Source: Puia sp963703355 (GTDB lineage: Bacteria > Bacteroidota > Bacteroidia > Chitinophagales > Chitinophagaceae). From it: DNA of 64,000 nucleotides. The translations under genes were made by a program, and so were the position numbers. The notes beneath the pieces were generated by a model. That model was given only the letters and a program-made list of their open reading frames with translations, had not been told where the DNA came from and made no database searches. Positions 25,777 to 34,173 of this stretch are shown here, piece after piece. The stretch's first letter is position 1. The number at the start of each line of letters is the position of its first letter. The stretch spans positions 3,658,001 to 3,722,000 of the forward strand of contig OY969813.1 in assembly GCA_963703355.1 (NCBI GenBank), written 5' to 3'.

Positions 25777-26553
25777 CTAAAGTCCCGGAATGTCTATAAT
25801 GCCCCCGTTCTTCATTCCCGTCATGCGGACAAACCCTTCTGCCGCTCTTACGCCGATTTCGCGGCCACGGAATTCCTCCATTGCGGCATGACCGCATTGG
25901 TAAATGCCCGGGGGATCCTGACTCACGTGGCAATAAACCGATTTTCTTTTTAGTTCCTGTGTTTCGGTTATATCCACATAGTCGGTGGGTTTAAATATCA
26001 TGGTTTGTTCGCCCGTGCAGACTTCAAAAAAATACAGATCAAATTTATCTGCGGCCCTTACCCAGCTTTGAATAGTGAGGAGACTGGCAATCTGATGATC
26101 TTTATGAGAATCCACGGGCCAGTGTGTGAATACGATGTCCGGTTTTTCCTGATTTAACAAGCCCTGTAATGTGCGCAGCCAGTCATTGTCCATAATGGTA
26201 CTGCCGTCTATTTGTCCAACGAAAACGGGTTTTGTTTGAAGCACTTTACAAGCTTCCGTAGCTTCCTTCGTTCGGATATCTGCTGCCTCATTATGTGATT
26301 TCCCCGGAATACCTGCTTCGCCACGTGTCAGGTAAATAATGGTCACATCATGCCCGGCGGTTGCAAATTTAGCCAGTGTACCTCCGCAACCACTTTCAGG
26401 ATCATCGGGGTGACCACCCACGCAAACCACTTTTACTTTTTTTGCAATGCTTGTTTTCGTCGTTAGCAAACCCGGCATGGATAATAAACCCAAACCGGCA
26501 GCGGCATTTTTTACAAATTTCCTTCTTGATGATGCATTTTTCATATTGGCCAT
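25777..26553 (-). CDS. Exported PIG-L family deacetylase
   Basis: The 258-residue protein has a twin-arginine-type leader (SSRRKFVKNAAAGLGLLSMPG). It belongs to the LmbE/PIG-L family of zinc-dependent N-acetylglucosamine deacetylases, which includes BshB and MshB. Zinc and catalytic motifs are present: GGHPDDPESGCGGTLAKF (His, Asp, Asp) and HWPVDSHKDHQIASLL (second His set). The substrate is probably an N-acetylated sugar or glycoside outside the cytoplasm. It is the first gene of the minus-strand cluster with the paralogous small proteins and the MetE-like enzyme. Two nearby ATG codons (26553 and 26544) are possible starts. Confidence 0.88.
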   Translation of the reverse strand: MANMKNASSRRKFVKNAAAGLGLLSMPGLLTTKTSIAKKVKVVCVGGHPDDPESGCGGTLAKFATAGHDVTIIYLTRGEAGIPGKSHNEAADIRTKEATEACKVLQTKPVFVGQIDGSTIMDNDWLRTLQGLLNQEKPDIVFTHWPVDSHKDHQIASLLTIQSWVRAADKFDLYFFEVCTGEQTMIFKPTDYVDITETQELKRKSVYCHVSQDPPGIYQCGHAAMEEFRGREIGVRAAEGFVRMTGMKNGGIIDIPGL

Positions 26554-26579
26554 TCTGAAATGTATATTACGAAAAAAGC

Positions 26580-26695
26580 TTAACGCTTAACGCGCAACGC
26601 GGAACGCGTAACGCGCAACGCTTAACGCTAAACGGCCAACCTCGCGTGAGCGGGTCAGGCCGCCAACGGCCAACCGCCAACGGCCAACGATTAAC
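26580..26695. repeat. 7-bp arrays (nnAACGC, then nCCAACn)
   Basis: Block 26580-26628 has seven exact-period units ttAACGC, ttAACGC, gcAACGC, ggAACGC, gtAACGC, gcAACGC, ttAACGC, decaying to 26642. Block 26662-26689 has four units GCCAACG/GCCAACC in period 7. Both lie in the 216-bp gap between the divergent PIG-L gene and a secreted-protein gene, upstream of both coding regions. Confidence 0.85.
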
Positions 26696-26769
26696 TTAGT
26701 CTTCCAAAAAATTACTACAAATTATTGTCTATTTCGTAAATTGTACTAACCGGGAGGGATCCAGTGGTA

Positions 26770-27483
26770 ATGCGAAAATATATTACCTGCACGCTGCTTT
26801 GCTTGTCTACTTCGTACATCATCCATGCACAAGAGAACCCGTATCCCGACATTGCCCAGATCAGCAAGCCTTTTATAAGTTTTAATCCATCTCCATTCAG
26901 GGGTAAAAATCTTTATTTTGGCAGTGACTGGGTTAAAGCAAGACTGCTAACTTCGAACAATTCTATTCTCAGCAGCGATACATTCTTTTTCAATTTCGAT
27001 AAGGTTGACAGGAAACTGCTGATTACTTCCGACTTCAAGTCCATTTTTGAAATCGACCACAGAGAGTTTAAAGCGATTGAATTTTATCAAAACGACTCTG
27101 CCTATTTTTTTAAGCATATTTATTTTATAAACGACAAGGATTTATTCCAAATACTTGTCAGGGACGAAGGTAAATATTCATTGTTTAAGGTTTCACGTAC
27201 AAAAATAGTAAGGGGCACTATCGGTACGATTGGAACCAGCTCAGGAGTTGCGGGAGGCAATTTTATGGACAAGTATGTGGATTTTGCCGAGTACTTTATA
27301 TTTTTTCCGAACAGGGATTATCGCTCTTTTTTTAACATTAAAAAGGCGGCGTTGAAAAGACTGTTTGTATTAAATTCCGATAGTTATAAACTGGATGATT
27401 ATTTTAAGATGATCGGTGACAGGGAATACGATGAGAACGACCTGATTCAGTTAGTTACTTATCTTAACAAGGGATCGCTTTAA
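26770..27483 (+). CDS. Secreted hypothetical protein
   Basis: The 237-residue protein has a signal peptide (KYITCTLLCLSTSYIIHAQ). I place the start at ATG 26770, not at the GTG two codons earlier, because it directly begins the signal. The mature part is rich in Phe, Tyr and Asp, alternates strand-like segments (LYFGSDWVKARLL, FEIDHREFKAIEFYQ, YFINDKDLFQILVR) and ends in helices. It resembles uncharacterised secreted proteins widespread in Bacteroidota, but no named domain is recognised. It is convergent with the LytTR regulator gene. Confidence 0.7.
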   Translation: MRKYITCTLLCLSTSYIIHAQENPYPDIAQISKPFISFNPSPFRGKNLYFGSDWVKARLLTSNNSILSSDTFFFNFDKVDRKLLITSDFKSIFEIDHREFKAIEFYQNDSAYFFKHIYFINDKDLFQILVRDEGKYSLFKVSRTKIVRGTIGTIGTSSGVAGGNFMDKYVDFAEYFIFFPNRDYRSFFNIKKAALKRLFVLNSDSYKLDDYFKMIGDREYDENDLIQLVTYLNKGSL

Positions 27484-27508
27484 ATTACCCAAACGAAAAT
27501 CAAAGAAT

Positions 27509-28258
27509 TCATCCACCGATCAGTTTAAGAAACACTTCTTTCTTTCTGCGGGAAACATCGATTACGTCTCCGTTTCGCAGGGTAATTTGTCCGCCGTCAC
27601 CGCGAATGTATTTGGTAATAAAATTCAGGTTAACGAGATGGGAATGGTGGACTCTGTAGAAACGGTAGTCCTGCAGCAGCTCTTCGAAATCTTTAAGCTG
27701 TTTTGTGACCAGCAATTGCTGGCCATTCTGTAGTATGAGTTTGGAATAATTAGAACTGGATTCGATTCGGATAATTTGTTTGATCTGAATAAATTCGAGT
27801 CCGTCGTTGGTTGGAATGGCGATATGATCTTCCTGGCTCTTCGGGTTGGCAAGATTCTGCTTCAATAATTTGGCACGTTCCCGCGTTTTTTTTATGCTGA
27901 AATTTCCCAGGCGTTCCACGGTTTGCTGTAAATCCTCGATTGCTACGGGTTTTACCAGGTAGTCAAATGCGCTGATGCGGATGGCGTTTATCGCGTAATG
28001 GTTATATGCAGTGATGAAAATCACTTCGAAGTCAACTTCCTCAATCTGTTCAAGCATTTTAAAACCACTCATTCTCGGCATCTCTATGTCGAGAAAAATG
28101 ACATCGGGTTTGTGTTGCTGAATGAGGCGAATCGCTTCCTCCGGGTTTTGCGTTTGATCAACAACTCTGATTGAAGGACAATACTCCCTTATTTTGAATT
28201 GCAGATTCTGCAAACTGTTTAATTCGTCATCTACCAGTATTGCTTTGAGGATTTGCAT
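27509..28258 (-). CDS. LytTR-family response regulator
   Basis: The regulator has 249 residues. Residues 1-120 form the receiver: acidic pair in ILVDDE (9-12), phospho-acceptor D57 in VIFLDIEMP, Thr in FITAYN and Lys in DYLVKPV. The LytTR DNA-binding domain occupies about 145-249 (IPTNDGLEFIQIKQIIRIES, YRFYRVHHSHLVNLNFI, VSRRKKEVFLKLI). Its ATG lies inside the end of the upstream histidine kinase gene (32-bp overlap), which shows coupled translation and a cognate pair. Likely targets are promoters of envelope or polysaccharide genes, inferred from the sugar transferase in the same operon. Confidence 0.93.
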   Translation of the reverse strand: MQILKAILVDDELNSLQNLQFKIREYCPSIRVVDQTQNPEEAIRLIQQHKPDVIFLDIEMPRMSGFKMLEQIEEVDFEVIFITAYNHYAINAIRISAFDYLVKPVAIEDLQQTVERLGNFSIKKTRERAKLLKQNLANPKSQEDHIAIPTNDGLEFIQIKQIIRIESSSNYSKLILQNGQQLLVTKQLKDFEELLQDYRFYRVHHSHLVNLNFITKYIRGDGGQITLRNGDVIDVSRRKKEVFLKLIGG

Positions 28259-30161
28259 ACGAAACACATTTTATGGCAAATTCAATTCTGGTGCCCGCGG
28301 GTTTATTTTCATCATCAAATAAATCGATAATTTTTACATTGGATGATGAACCTGTATCTCTGTTAAAGATATTAATTCGGTCCTGCGTCAGTTTCATCCC
28401 GACACTCTTGTGAAAGGGTTTGTTTAACTGATGATATACTCTCGACTGCTCACGACCGATTCCATTATCCTGAATAATATAGTGAATCATATTGTCAACC
28501 AGTTTCACTTTAAGGCAGATTTGCAAGTCGGTGCGTTCGCTGGGTCCTATACCATGATTTATCGCATTCTCCAGAAACGGCTGCACGAGTAGTGCCGGGA
28601 CGTGATAGTCACCCTGGACAATTTGCGGATCAACCTGGCAACAATAGGAAAATTTATTGTTGAATCGCAGTTGTTCCAAATCTATATATAATTGAAGAGA
28701 TTCGATGTCTTTATTTAATTCGATCAGATCTGTGTAACTACTATCCAGAATACTTCTGATAAACCGGGCGAATTTATTGAGATAATCAGAAGCAAGTTTC
28801 TTTTCGTTTTGCATGATGAAATTCTCAATACTATTGAGGCTGTTAAAAAAGAAATGCGGATTCATCTGAGCCTGAAGGGCCTGCATTTCTGTTTCGGCAA
28901 TTTTTTGTTTGTACTGGGATGTATCTTTTAATTTTTTTGCCTGGAAAGATTTGTATAATAAAAAAATAATAAACAGGGCAAGCATAAAACCGATGCCCGC
29001 TAGAAAGAGCAGGATATTCTTAAATGCAATTTGTCTTTTCTGTGCATTGTTAAGTTCAACCAGGGTACTATTTTCGAGTTCTTTCTTCTTGATTGTCCAT
29101 TGGGATTCGTTAACGATTACGTTGCGCCGGTTGTTTTCTGAAAAAAGAGAGTCGGTAATCGTCCGGTACATTCTGTAATAGAACATGGACGAATCCAGGT
29201 TTTTTTGTTCATTATATTCAGCAGAAAGTTGCTCCGCTGCTTTAGACCTTCCTTCTGCAAAATGAGTTTGTTCTGCCAGCTGTAATGCTTTTGTAAGCAA
29301 CGCTGTTTTCTCGCGGGCAGGGATATGCTTCATGTATTTCGCTTCTGCGAGGTAAGCCTGAAATTCATTTCTTATGTCATTGGAAGCTTTTGCCGAAGCG
29401 GCTGCTTTTGTAAAATAGTAATTTGCTGAGTCGTTCCTGTTGTGAATGGCATGCAATTTTCCATATCCAACATAAAACTGGGAAAGAACATAGTTTTCAT
29501 TTGTCTGAAGTGCATACGGCATTCCTTTATCGAGATTCGCTTTTGCCTCATCATATAAACCCTGTTCAAGGTCGCAACGATTTAGCAACTCGTAGTTTAA
29601 CGCCACCCCACGCCAGGCCTGTATGGAATTGTTGATTTCAATGGCTTCCAGCGCATATTGACGGCATTTGTCGAAGTCTTTCAGCGTGGCAAAGTTCTCA
29701 CCGATATTATTTAATGAAACGGCTTCCAGCCGGCGGGCACCGCAGGATTTAGCCAGGTCTATTGCGTTGAAAAAAGCTTTTGTGCTGGCTTCGAAATTGC
29801 CTGCTGAAGAAAGCAGGATGCCGAGGTTGATATTCGCCAGGCTCATTCCAAAAGTGAAATGGAGTGAGTCACTCAGCTTTGACACCATTTCATAATATGC
29901 AAACGACTTATTTACATCAGTTTCGCTCAACAGGTAGCTGATGCGATGCATATAACGGATTCTGATTGAATCGTTGTGCGGATGTGTATTTACCCATTGA
30001 ATGAGGGTATCTACATTATATGACGACTGGCTGAATCCGGAACGGATGGTTCCGAATAAAAAGAGAAAGAAAAAAAGGGCACGGAGGGTTCGAGGTTTAG
30101 GGGTTCTAAATATTTTTATATCATTCTTTATAAAACAAATATTCGCGGAATCAGCAATCAT
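28227..30161 (-). CDS. LytS-type sensor histidine kinase with TPR sensor region
   Basis: The protein has about 644 residues. It carries a signal or first membrane segment (LRALFFFLFLFGTIRSGFSQ), a periplasmic TPR array (about 60-345, ANINLGILLSSAGNFEAS and similar units), a coiled coil, one membrane helix (FKNILLFLAGIGFMLALFIIFLLY) and a cytoplasmic His_kinase domain. The H-box is QMNPHFFFNSLNSIENF (about 430). The HATPase has an N-box LVQPFLENAINHG and a G-box DNGIGREQS. Start: ATG 30161, directly after a TTG. The gene begins 30 bp after the sugar transferase and overlaps the LytTR gene, so the three form an operon. Confidence 0.93.
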   Translation of the reverse strand: MIADSANICFIKNDIKIFRTPKPRTLRALFFFLFLFGTIRSGFSQSSYNVDTLIQWVNTHPHNDSIRIRYMHRISYLLSETDVNKSFAYYEMVSKLSDSLHFTFGMSLANINLGILLSSAGNFEASTKAFFNAIDLAKSCGARRLEAVSLNNIGENFATLKDFDKCRQYALEAIEINNSIQAWRGVALNYELLNRCDLEQGLYDEAKANLDKGMPYALQTNENYVLSQFYVGYGKLHAIHNRNDSANYYFTKAAASAKASNDIRNEFQAYLAEAKYMKHIPAREKTALLTKALQLAEQTHFAEGRSKAAEQLSAEYNEQKNLDSSMFYYRMYRTITDSLFSENNRRNVIVNESQWTIKKKELENSTLVELNNAQKRQIAFKNILLFLAGIGFMLALFIIFLLYKSFQAKKLKDTSQYKQKIAETEMQALQAQMNPHFFFNSLNSIENFIMQNEKKLASDYLNKFARFIRSILDSSYTDLIELNKDIESLQLYIDLEQLRFNNKFSYCCQVDPQIVQGDYHVPALLVQPFLENAINHGIGPSERTDLQICLKVKLVDNMIHYIIQDNGIGREQSRVYHQLNKPFHKSVGMKLTQDRINIFNRDTGSSSNVKIIDLFDDENKPAGTRIEFAIKCVSYANPQSNTGR

Positions 30162-30191
30162 CAATGAGTTACATTTTTTCTAAGATAATCA

Positions 30192-31259
30192 TTATGTATT
30201 TACTTTTTGTATCATTGCCTGAGGTGTTTTTGCCAAAATCCACATATCGTAAAGCAAGTTTGATTTATCAGCATAGTCGATGTCCAGATCCATTCTCTCC
30301 TGAGCAGACAAGATATGTCCGCCTCTTTTTTGTACCTGCCAAAGTCCCGTCATTCCCGCTGGTGCAAGAAATCTCCTGGATAATTTATCCGTAGTTAAAT
30401 TTGCTGCCTCATATAAGGGTAATGGGCGATTTCCCACGAGAGACATGTCTCCCAGCAATACATTGAAAAGCTGGGGAAGTTCGTCAAGACTTGTATTTCG
30501 CAGAAACCTGCCTACCCCGGTAATACGCGGATCATCCTTCACTTTAAAAAACGGAACAATGCTGGAATCGGCATATTGATTCAGGTGTTTGATTTCTGTT
30601 CTGATCACATCGGCGCCGGGGAACATGGTCCTGAATTTATAAAAGTTGAATATGCGATATCCCATTCCGGCTCTTTTGGAAACGTAAATAACATTTCCCT
30701 TCGATTCGATACGGATTGCCAGTGCGATAATTAAAAAAACGGGAGCGAGCAGAATGATTGCCATAAAACTAATCAGTATGTCCAGGCTTCTTTTTAAGAT
30801 CATATGAACAGATCCAGGTATTTTGGAAGTTATCTGATTTACTGGTCTTTTCCCGTTTTCGTTTATTCGTGCTTTGAATTTCCGAAGAAAACGAACCTTG
30901 GATTCCAGATCGGCTTCATTTAGCTCCTGCATATTTAAAATGTCGTCAACAATACGATTGCGAATAAAATGAAAGTTTTCAGCTGCCGTCATTCTGTCTG
31001 CATTAATGATGAGCGGCACCTGTGACAACTGATCATGCTTTGAAAGTGAATCCGCCCAGGTTCTGATTTCTGCAAATCCATAATTGGCTTCGCAAAAAAT
31101 AACATCCGGAACAATGCGGTCTTTTTTAGTCAGTTCATTCAGCGCATGATTTAAATTGCCGGAAGCATAACCGCGTTTATAAATATTGACAAGTTTTGTA
31201 ATATTCGCCCGTTTTGTGCCAACATAATAAAAGCCGGTTATGCTTTCCTGCAAATTCAT
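30192..31259 (-). CDS. Sugar-phosphate transferase fused to degenerate receiver-like domain
   Basis: The protein has 355 residues. Residues about 10-125 have receiver-like secondary structure (DVIFCEANYG, SQVPLIINAD, VDDILNM), but Glu stands where the phosphorylated Asp would be, so it is probably not phosphorylated. From about 150 comes a bacterial sugar transferase of the WcaJ/PglC type: KRSLDILISFMAIILLAPVFLIIALAI membrane segment, KRAGMGYRIFNFYKFRTM, DDPRITGVGRFLRNTSLDELPQ, GDMSLVGNRPLPL and GMTGLWQVQ. These enzymes load the first sugar phosphate onto undecaprenyl phosphate for exopolysaccharide or O-glycan synthesis. It leads a probable operon with the LytS/LytTR pair. Confidence 0.88.
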   Translation of the reverse strand: MNLQESITGFYYVGTKRANITKLVNIYKRGYASGNLNHALNELTKKDRIVPDVIFCEANYGFAEIRTWADSLSKHDQLSQVPLIINADRMTAAENFHFIRNRIVDDILNMQELNEADLESKVRFLRKFKARINENGKRPVNQITSKIPGSVHMILKRSLDILISFMAIILLAPVFLIIALAIRIESKGNVIYVSKRAGMGYRIFNFYKFRTMFPGADVIRTEIKHLNQYADSSIVPFFKVKDDPRITGVGRFLRNTSLDELPQLFNVLLGDMSLVGNRPLPLYEAANLTTDKLSRRFLAPAGMTGLWQVQKRGGHILSAQERMDLDIDYADKSNLLYDMWILAKTPQAMIQKVNT

Positions 31260-31422
31260 AAGTAAGGTTTAATGTTAATGGTATTCAATTGGTGCGACCT
31301 GAATACCATGTAATTTAACCTAACCAATATCTGTAAAATGCCGGAGTGTGTAGGATGCTATATTGATCGTGTAACTGGTGGAAATAACTGGTAATTATAC
31401 AGCTTCCTGTGTAATAAAAGGT

Positions 31423-32280
31423 TTACCTGTTATCATAAGACACAAGTTTCTGACGGGATATTCCCAATCCATCGATACCAAGTTCGACGATGTCGCCTGG
31501 TGAAAGATAGACGGGCGGATTCATTCCCAATCCCACACCGGCAGGTGTTCCCGTGGAAATCAGGTCCCCAGGTAGCAGCGTCATAAACTGACTGATATAA
31601 GAAATGAGAAAAGGTATTTTAAATATCAGATTTGCCGTTGTTCCATCCTGCATGATTTTGCCATTTACCGTTAGCCACAAACGCAGATTATTTACATCCG
31701 GAATCTCATCCGGTGTTGCGAGAAAAGGCCCAACCGGCGCAAAGCTATCGCAACCCTTACCTTTATCCCAGGTTCCACTTCTTTCAATCTGAAACTCTCT
31801 TTCACTGACATCGTTGTGCAAACAATAACCCGCTATATACTGCAACGCTTCTGATTCTGTTACGTAGGAAGCTTTTCTCGCCATAACAATGGCGAGTTCA
31901 ACCTCCCAGTCAGTTTTTTTCGAATTCTTCGGAATAATGATCGGATCGAATGGTCCGCTGAGTGCGGTAGTCGATTTTAGAAAAATAACAGGTTCCGGTG
32001 GGGGTTGTGCTTTGGTTTCCCGGGCATGATCTGCATAGTTCAACCCAATACATACGATTTTGGATGGCCGGGCTACCGGACTGGCAAACGATATGGGTTC
32101 TTCCAGTTTTCTCCATGTAGCCAAGTGCTTGTCGGCAAATAACTTCAGCCTCCGGAGCCCGTCCGTTTCAAAAAATACTTCATTATAATCCTCTCCGAAA
32201 GAAGAAACATCATAATGAATGTCCCCAACGATCATTCCAGGGTTTATTTTGTTTCCTGCTTTCCATCGGAATAATTTCAT
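31423..32280 (-). CDS. Fumarylacetoacetate hydrolase family protein
   Basis: The 285-residue protein has the FAH fold. Typical motifs are CIGLNYADHARET, the metal-binding DWEVELAIVM (Glu-x-Glu) and HNDVSEREFQ (Asp), KGCDSFAPVGP, and LLPGDLISTGTPAGVG. Members act on 2,4-dioxo acids, acylpyruvates or ureidoglycolate, and some act in L-fucose oxidation as 2,4-diketo-3-deoxy-L-fuconate hydrolase. Which applies here is open, because no pathway neighbours surround it. Three 7-bp units (TTAACTG, TTAATTG, TTAATAG, 32287-32307) sit just upstream of its start. Confidence 0.88.
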   Translation of the reverse strand: MKLFRWKAGNKINPGMIVGDIHYDVSSFGEDYNEVFFETDGLRRLKLFADKHLATWRKLEEPISFASPVARPSKIVCIGLNYADHARETKAQPPPEPVIFLKSTTALSGPFDPIIIPKNSKKTDWEVELAIVMARKASYVTESEALQYIAGYCLHNDVSEREFQIERSGTWDKGKGCDSFAPVGPFLATPDEIPDVNNLRLWLTVNGKIMQDGTTANLIFKIPFLISYISQFMTLLPGDLISTGTPAGVGLGMNPPVYLSPGDIVELGIDGLGISRQKLVSYDNR

Positions 32281-32469
32281 AAATGATTAACTGTTAATTG
32301 TTAATAGCCAAATAGTCGCGGTGAAATGGGTGGAACAATATACCAAAATCTGGTGGTATTCACGACGGCCAATTGCAAACTGCTGGCGATCGCCCAGCAT
32401 CGTTTACATACCATCCGCCATTGACCATTATATTATCCTTATATTTACCCAGAACCTAAACATTGGACA

Positions 32470-32865
32470 ATGGCACAAAAAGCTAAAACCACCGATCAGG
32501 CTCCTGAAGCCAGCCAGGCACCTGTAGAGAAAAAAGCAGAAAAAAAAGTGCCTGTTAAAAGGAAGGCTGCGGATAAGATTTCGGTTTCAAAAATATTTCC
32601 GGAGAAGGAAATTCCTATGGGTCAGATTGAGAAAACGAATGTGGATCATCACATGGCAAAGAAATATTTAACGCAATACCTCGATCGCATTCCTACAGAT
32701 GCAGACATCGATAAAGCCACCATAATCAAAAAATCAGATTCTATCAGTTATTTAAAATATGGCGGCAAATTTCTGGGCACCATGACAAAAACTATTTACC
32801 AAAGTCCTGAACAGAAAAAAGCAGGCAAGGGTATAGGAGTCAAAATGGAATTCAAACCGAAATAG
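32470..32865 (+). CDS. Hypothetical protein with Lys/Ala-rich N-terminal tail
   Basis: The 131-residue protein starts at an ATG. The first 40 residues are a Lys/Ala/Pro/Gln-rich disordered tail (EKKAEKKVPVKRKAADK), reminiscent of nucleic-acid-binding or histone-like tails. The rest (SISYLKYGGKFLGTMTKTIY) is a small folded segment I do not recognise. No signal peptide is seen. It is convergent with the YihY gene, 10 bp apart. A role in binding DNA, RNA or ribosomes is only a guess from composition. The 190 bp upstream contain a 10-bp palindrome GGCGATCGCC and nothing else clear. Confidence 0.65.
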   Translation: MAQKAKTTDQAPEASQAPVEKKAEKKVPVKRKAADKISVSKIFPEKEIPMGQIEKTNVDHHMAKKYLTQYLDRIPTDADIDKATIIKKSDSISYLKYGGKFLGTMTKTIYQSPEQKKAGKGIGVKMEFKPK

Positions 32866-32875
32866 TTCAGAAAAT

Positions 32876-33781
32876 CTAAACCGTTACGCGCTGCAATTTG
32901 AAACTCTCCGCACGTTTGCCGGGTTGAATGGGTTTATTGTGAAACTCAGCCCAGATTTTTGTAAAACAGGCTCCATAATAGAATATAAATGAGGAGTAGA
33001 ATACAAAGAGCAACAGCAACACGGATGAGGTAGAACCTCCGTACACTGTTTCCATGCTGCTATATGTTAACAGCCATTTTAGTAATAATTTTCCTCCTGT
33101 AAACAAAAGACCTGTAAATGCCGCGCCGGCAATCAGCGTTTTCCAGGAAGGTCTTCCATCAGGAAGCAGTCTGAATAATAAAAAAAACCAAACGGAGATC
33201 AGCAGAAAAGAAATGACTTGTCGGATCAGCATTTTTCCAAACACCATGTATCCTGAGGAAACATCGCCGGCATTTTGCTGAATTAAGTCCAGACCCCCTT
33301 CTACCAGCAACACAATCAAAAATAAAATGCCCGCCATTAAAATGATCATCAGTGATTTTGCCCGGTTAAGTAGTCCGATTTTAAAACCGGTGTGGCGAAT
33401 CGTACGTATGTTCCACAGTTGATTCAGAGAATCTTTTATCACTTTGAGCAAAGTGGTTGCAACAAATATCATAAAGAGAAATCCGAATGCAGCTTCGTAC
33501 CAGTTGCCAAATAAATTATGTACGTTAAATAAAGTATGACGTAATTCGCCCGCAACATTTCTGCCCACCAGTTCTCCGAGATTGTGAAACAGATGTGTGC
33601 TCATAAACCGGGGACTCAGAAAAATACCGAAGATCTGGATAATGATGATCAACACTGCGGGTAAAGCAAACGTAGTGAAAAAGGCCGTAGCACCGGCCAT
33701 CCTCAGGGGATCATTTTTGCTGAATCCTTCAAAAGATTCCATCAGCAATTTGAAAATATTCAGCCTTTTTTTTATAACCAT
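32876..33781 (-). CDS. YihY/BrkB-family inner-membrane protein
   Basis: The 301-residue protein has six predicted membrane helices in the YihY/virulence factor BrkB pattern: GFSKNDPLRMAGATAFFTTFALPAVLIIII near the N-terminus, LLKVIKDSLNQLWNIR after helix 2, MIILMAGILFLIVLLVEGG, LISVWFFLLFRLLPDGRPSWK and a C-terminal YGGSTSSVLLLLFVFYSSFIFYYGACFT. The family was once misnamed RNase BN, and its function remains uncertain. It lies downstream of a small membrane protein and an ECF sigma factor on the same strand and may be controlled with them. Confidence 0.87.
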   Translation of the reverse strand: MVIKKRLNIFKLLMESFEGFSKNDPLRMAGATAFFTTFALPAVLIIIIQIFGIFLSPRFMSTHLFHNLGELVGRNVAGELRHTLFNVHNLFGNWYEAAFGFLFMIFVATTLLKVIKDSLNQLWNIRTIRHTGFKIGLLNRAKSLMIILMAGILFLIVLLVEGGLDLIQQNAGDVSSGYMVFGKMLIRQVISFLLISVWFFLLFRLLPDGRPSWKTLIAGAAFTGLLFTGGKLLLKWLLTYSSMETVYGGSTSSVLLLLFVFYSSFIFYYGACFTKIWAEFHNKPIQPGKRAESFKLQRVTV

Positions 33782-33805
33782 CGACTCCCAAGATAGTTAA
33801 TAAAA

Positions 33806-34162
33806 TTACTCGGCAGCATGCTCGGGAGCATCCGGCGTCTGACTGCCACAACGACTCCTCAAACTCTGTTTAAAATTTTTCTTCTCTTCAGGCGACATGT
33901 TAAACCATTTATTTCTCATGTTTTCCATTTCACGACGGTTATAACCACGGCCTCTCCAGCCCGGTTTTCCAGGGAAGCCGCCGAACAGAATCCTGGACAA
34001 GGCAAATAGTCCCAGCGCCTGCCAGAAATTGATTACGGAGACATGGAGTACAGCGACCAGTACATTATTCCATAACGTCATAATAATGAAACTGAGTGGA
34101 ATAAAGAGGGCGAAAATAAATAACAGAAAAAGTACAAATCGGGGAAATCTGGAACGGTTCAT
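33806..34162 (-). CDS. Small two-helix membrane protein next to sigma factor
   Basis: The 118-residue protein has two hydrophobic segments (FVLFLLFIFALFIPLSFIIMTLW and VLHVSVINFWQALGLFALSRILF) followed by a basic, Gly-rich linker (GKPGWRGRGYNRREM) and a tail NKWFNMSPEEKKNFKQSLRSRCG. The tail resembles short helices of envelope stress sensors such as the Spy/CpxP-like or heavy-metal sensor tails, but no domain call is secure. It begins 11 bp after the ECF sigma factor gene, the place where an anti-sigma or accessory membrane factor is usually encoded. That role is inference. Confidence 0.75.
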   Translation of the reverse strand: MNRSRFPRFVLFLLFIFALFIPLSFIIMTLWNNVLVAVLHVSVINFWQALGLFALSRILFGGFPGKPGWRGRGYNRREMENMRNKWFNMSPEEKKNFKQSLRSRCGSQTPDAPEHAAE

Positions 34163-34173
34163 TGTGTTTTATT

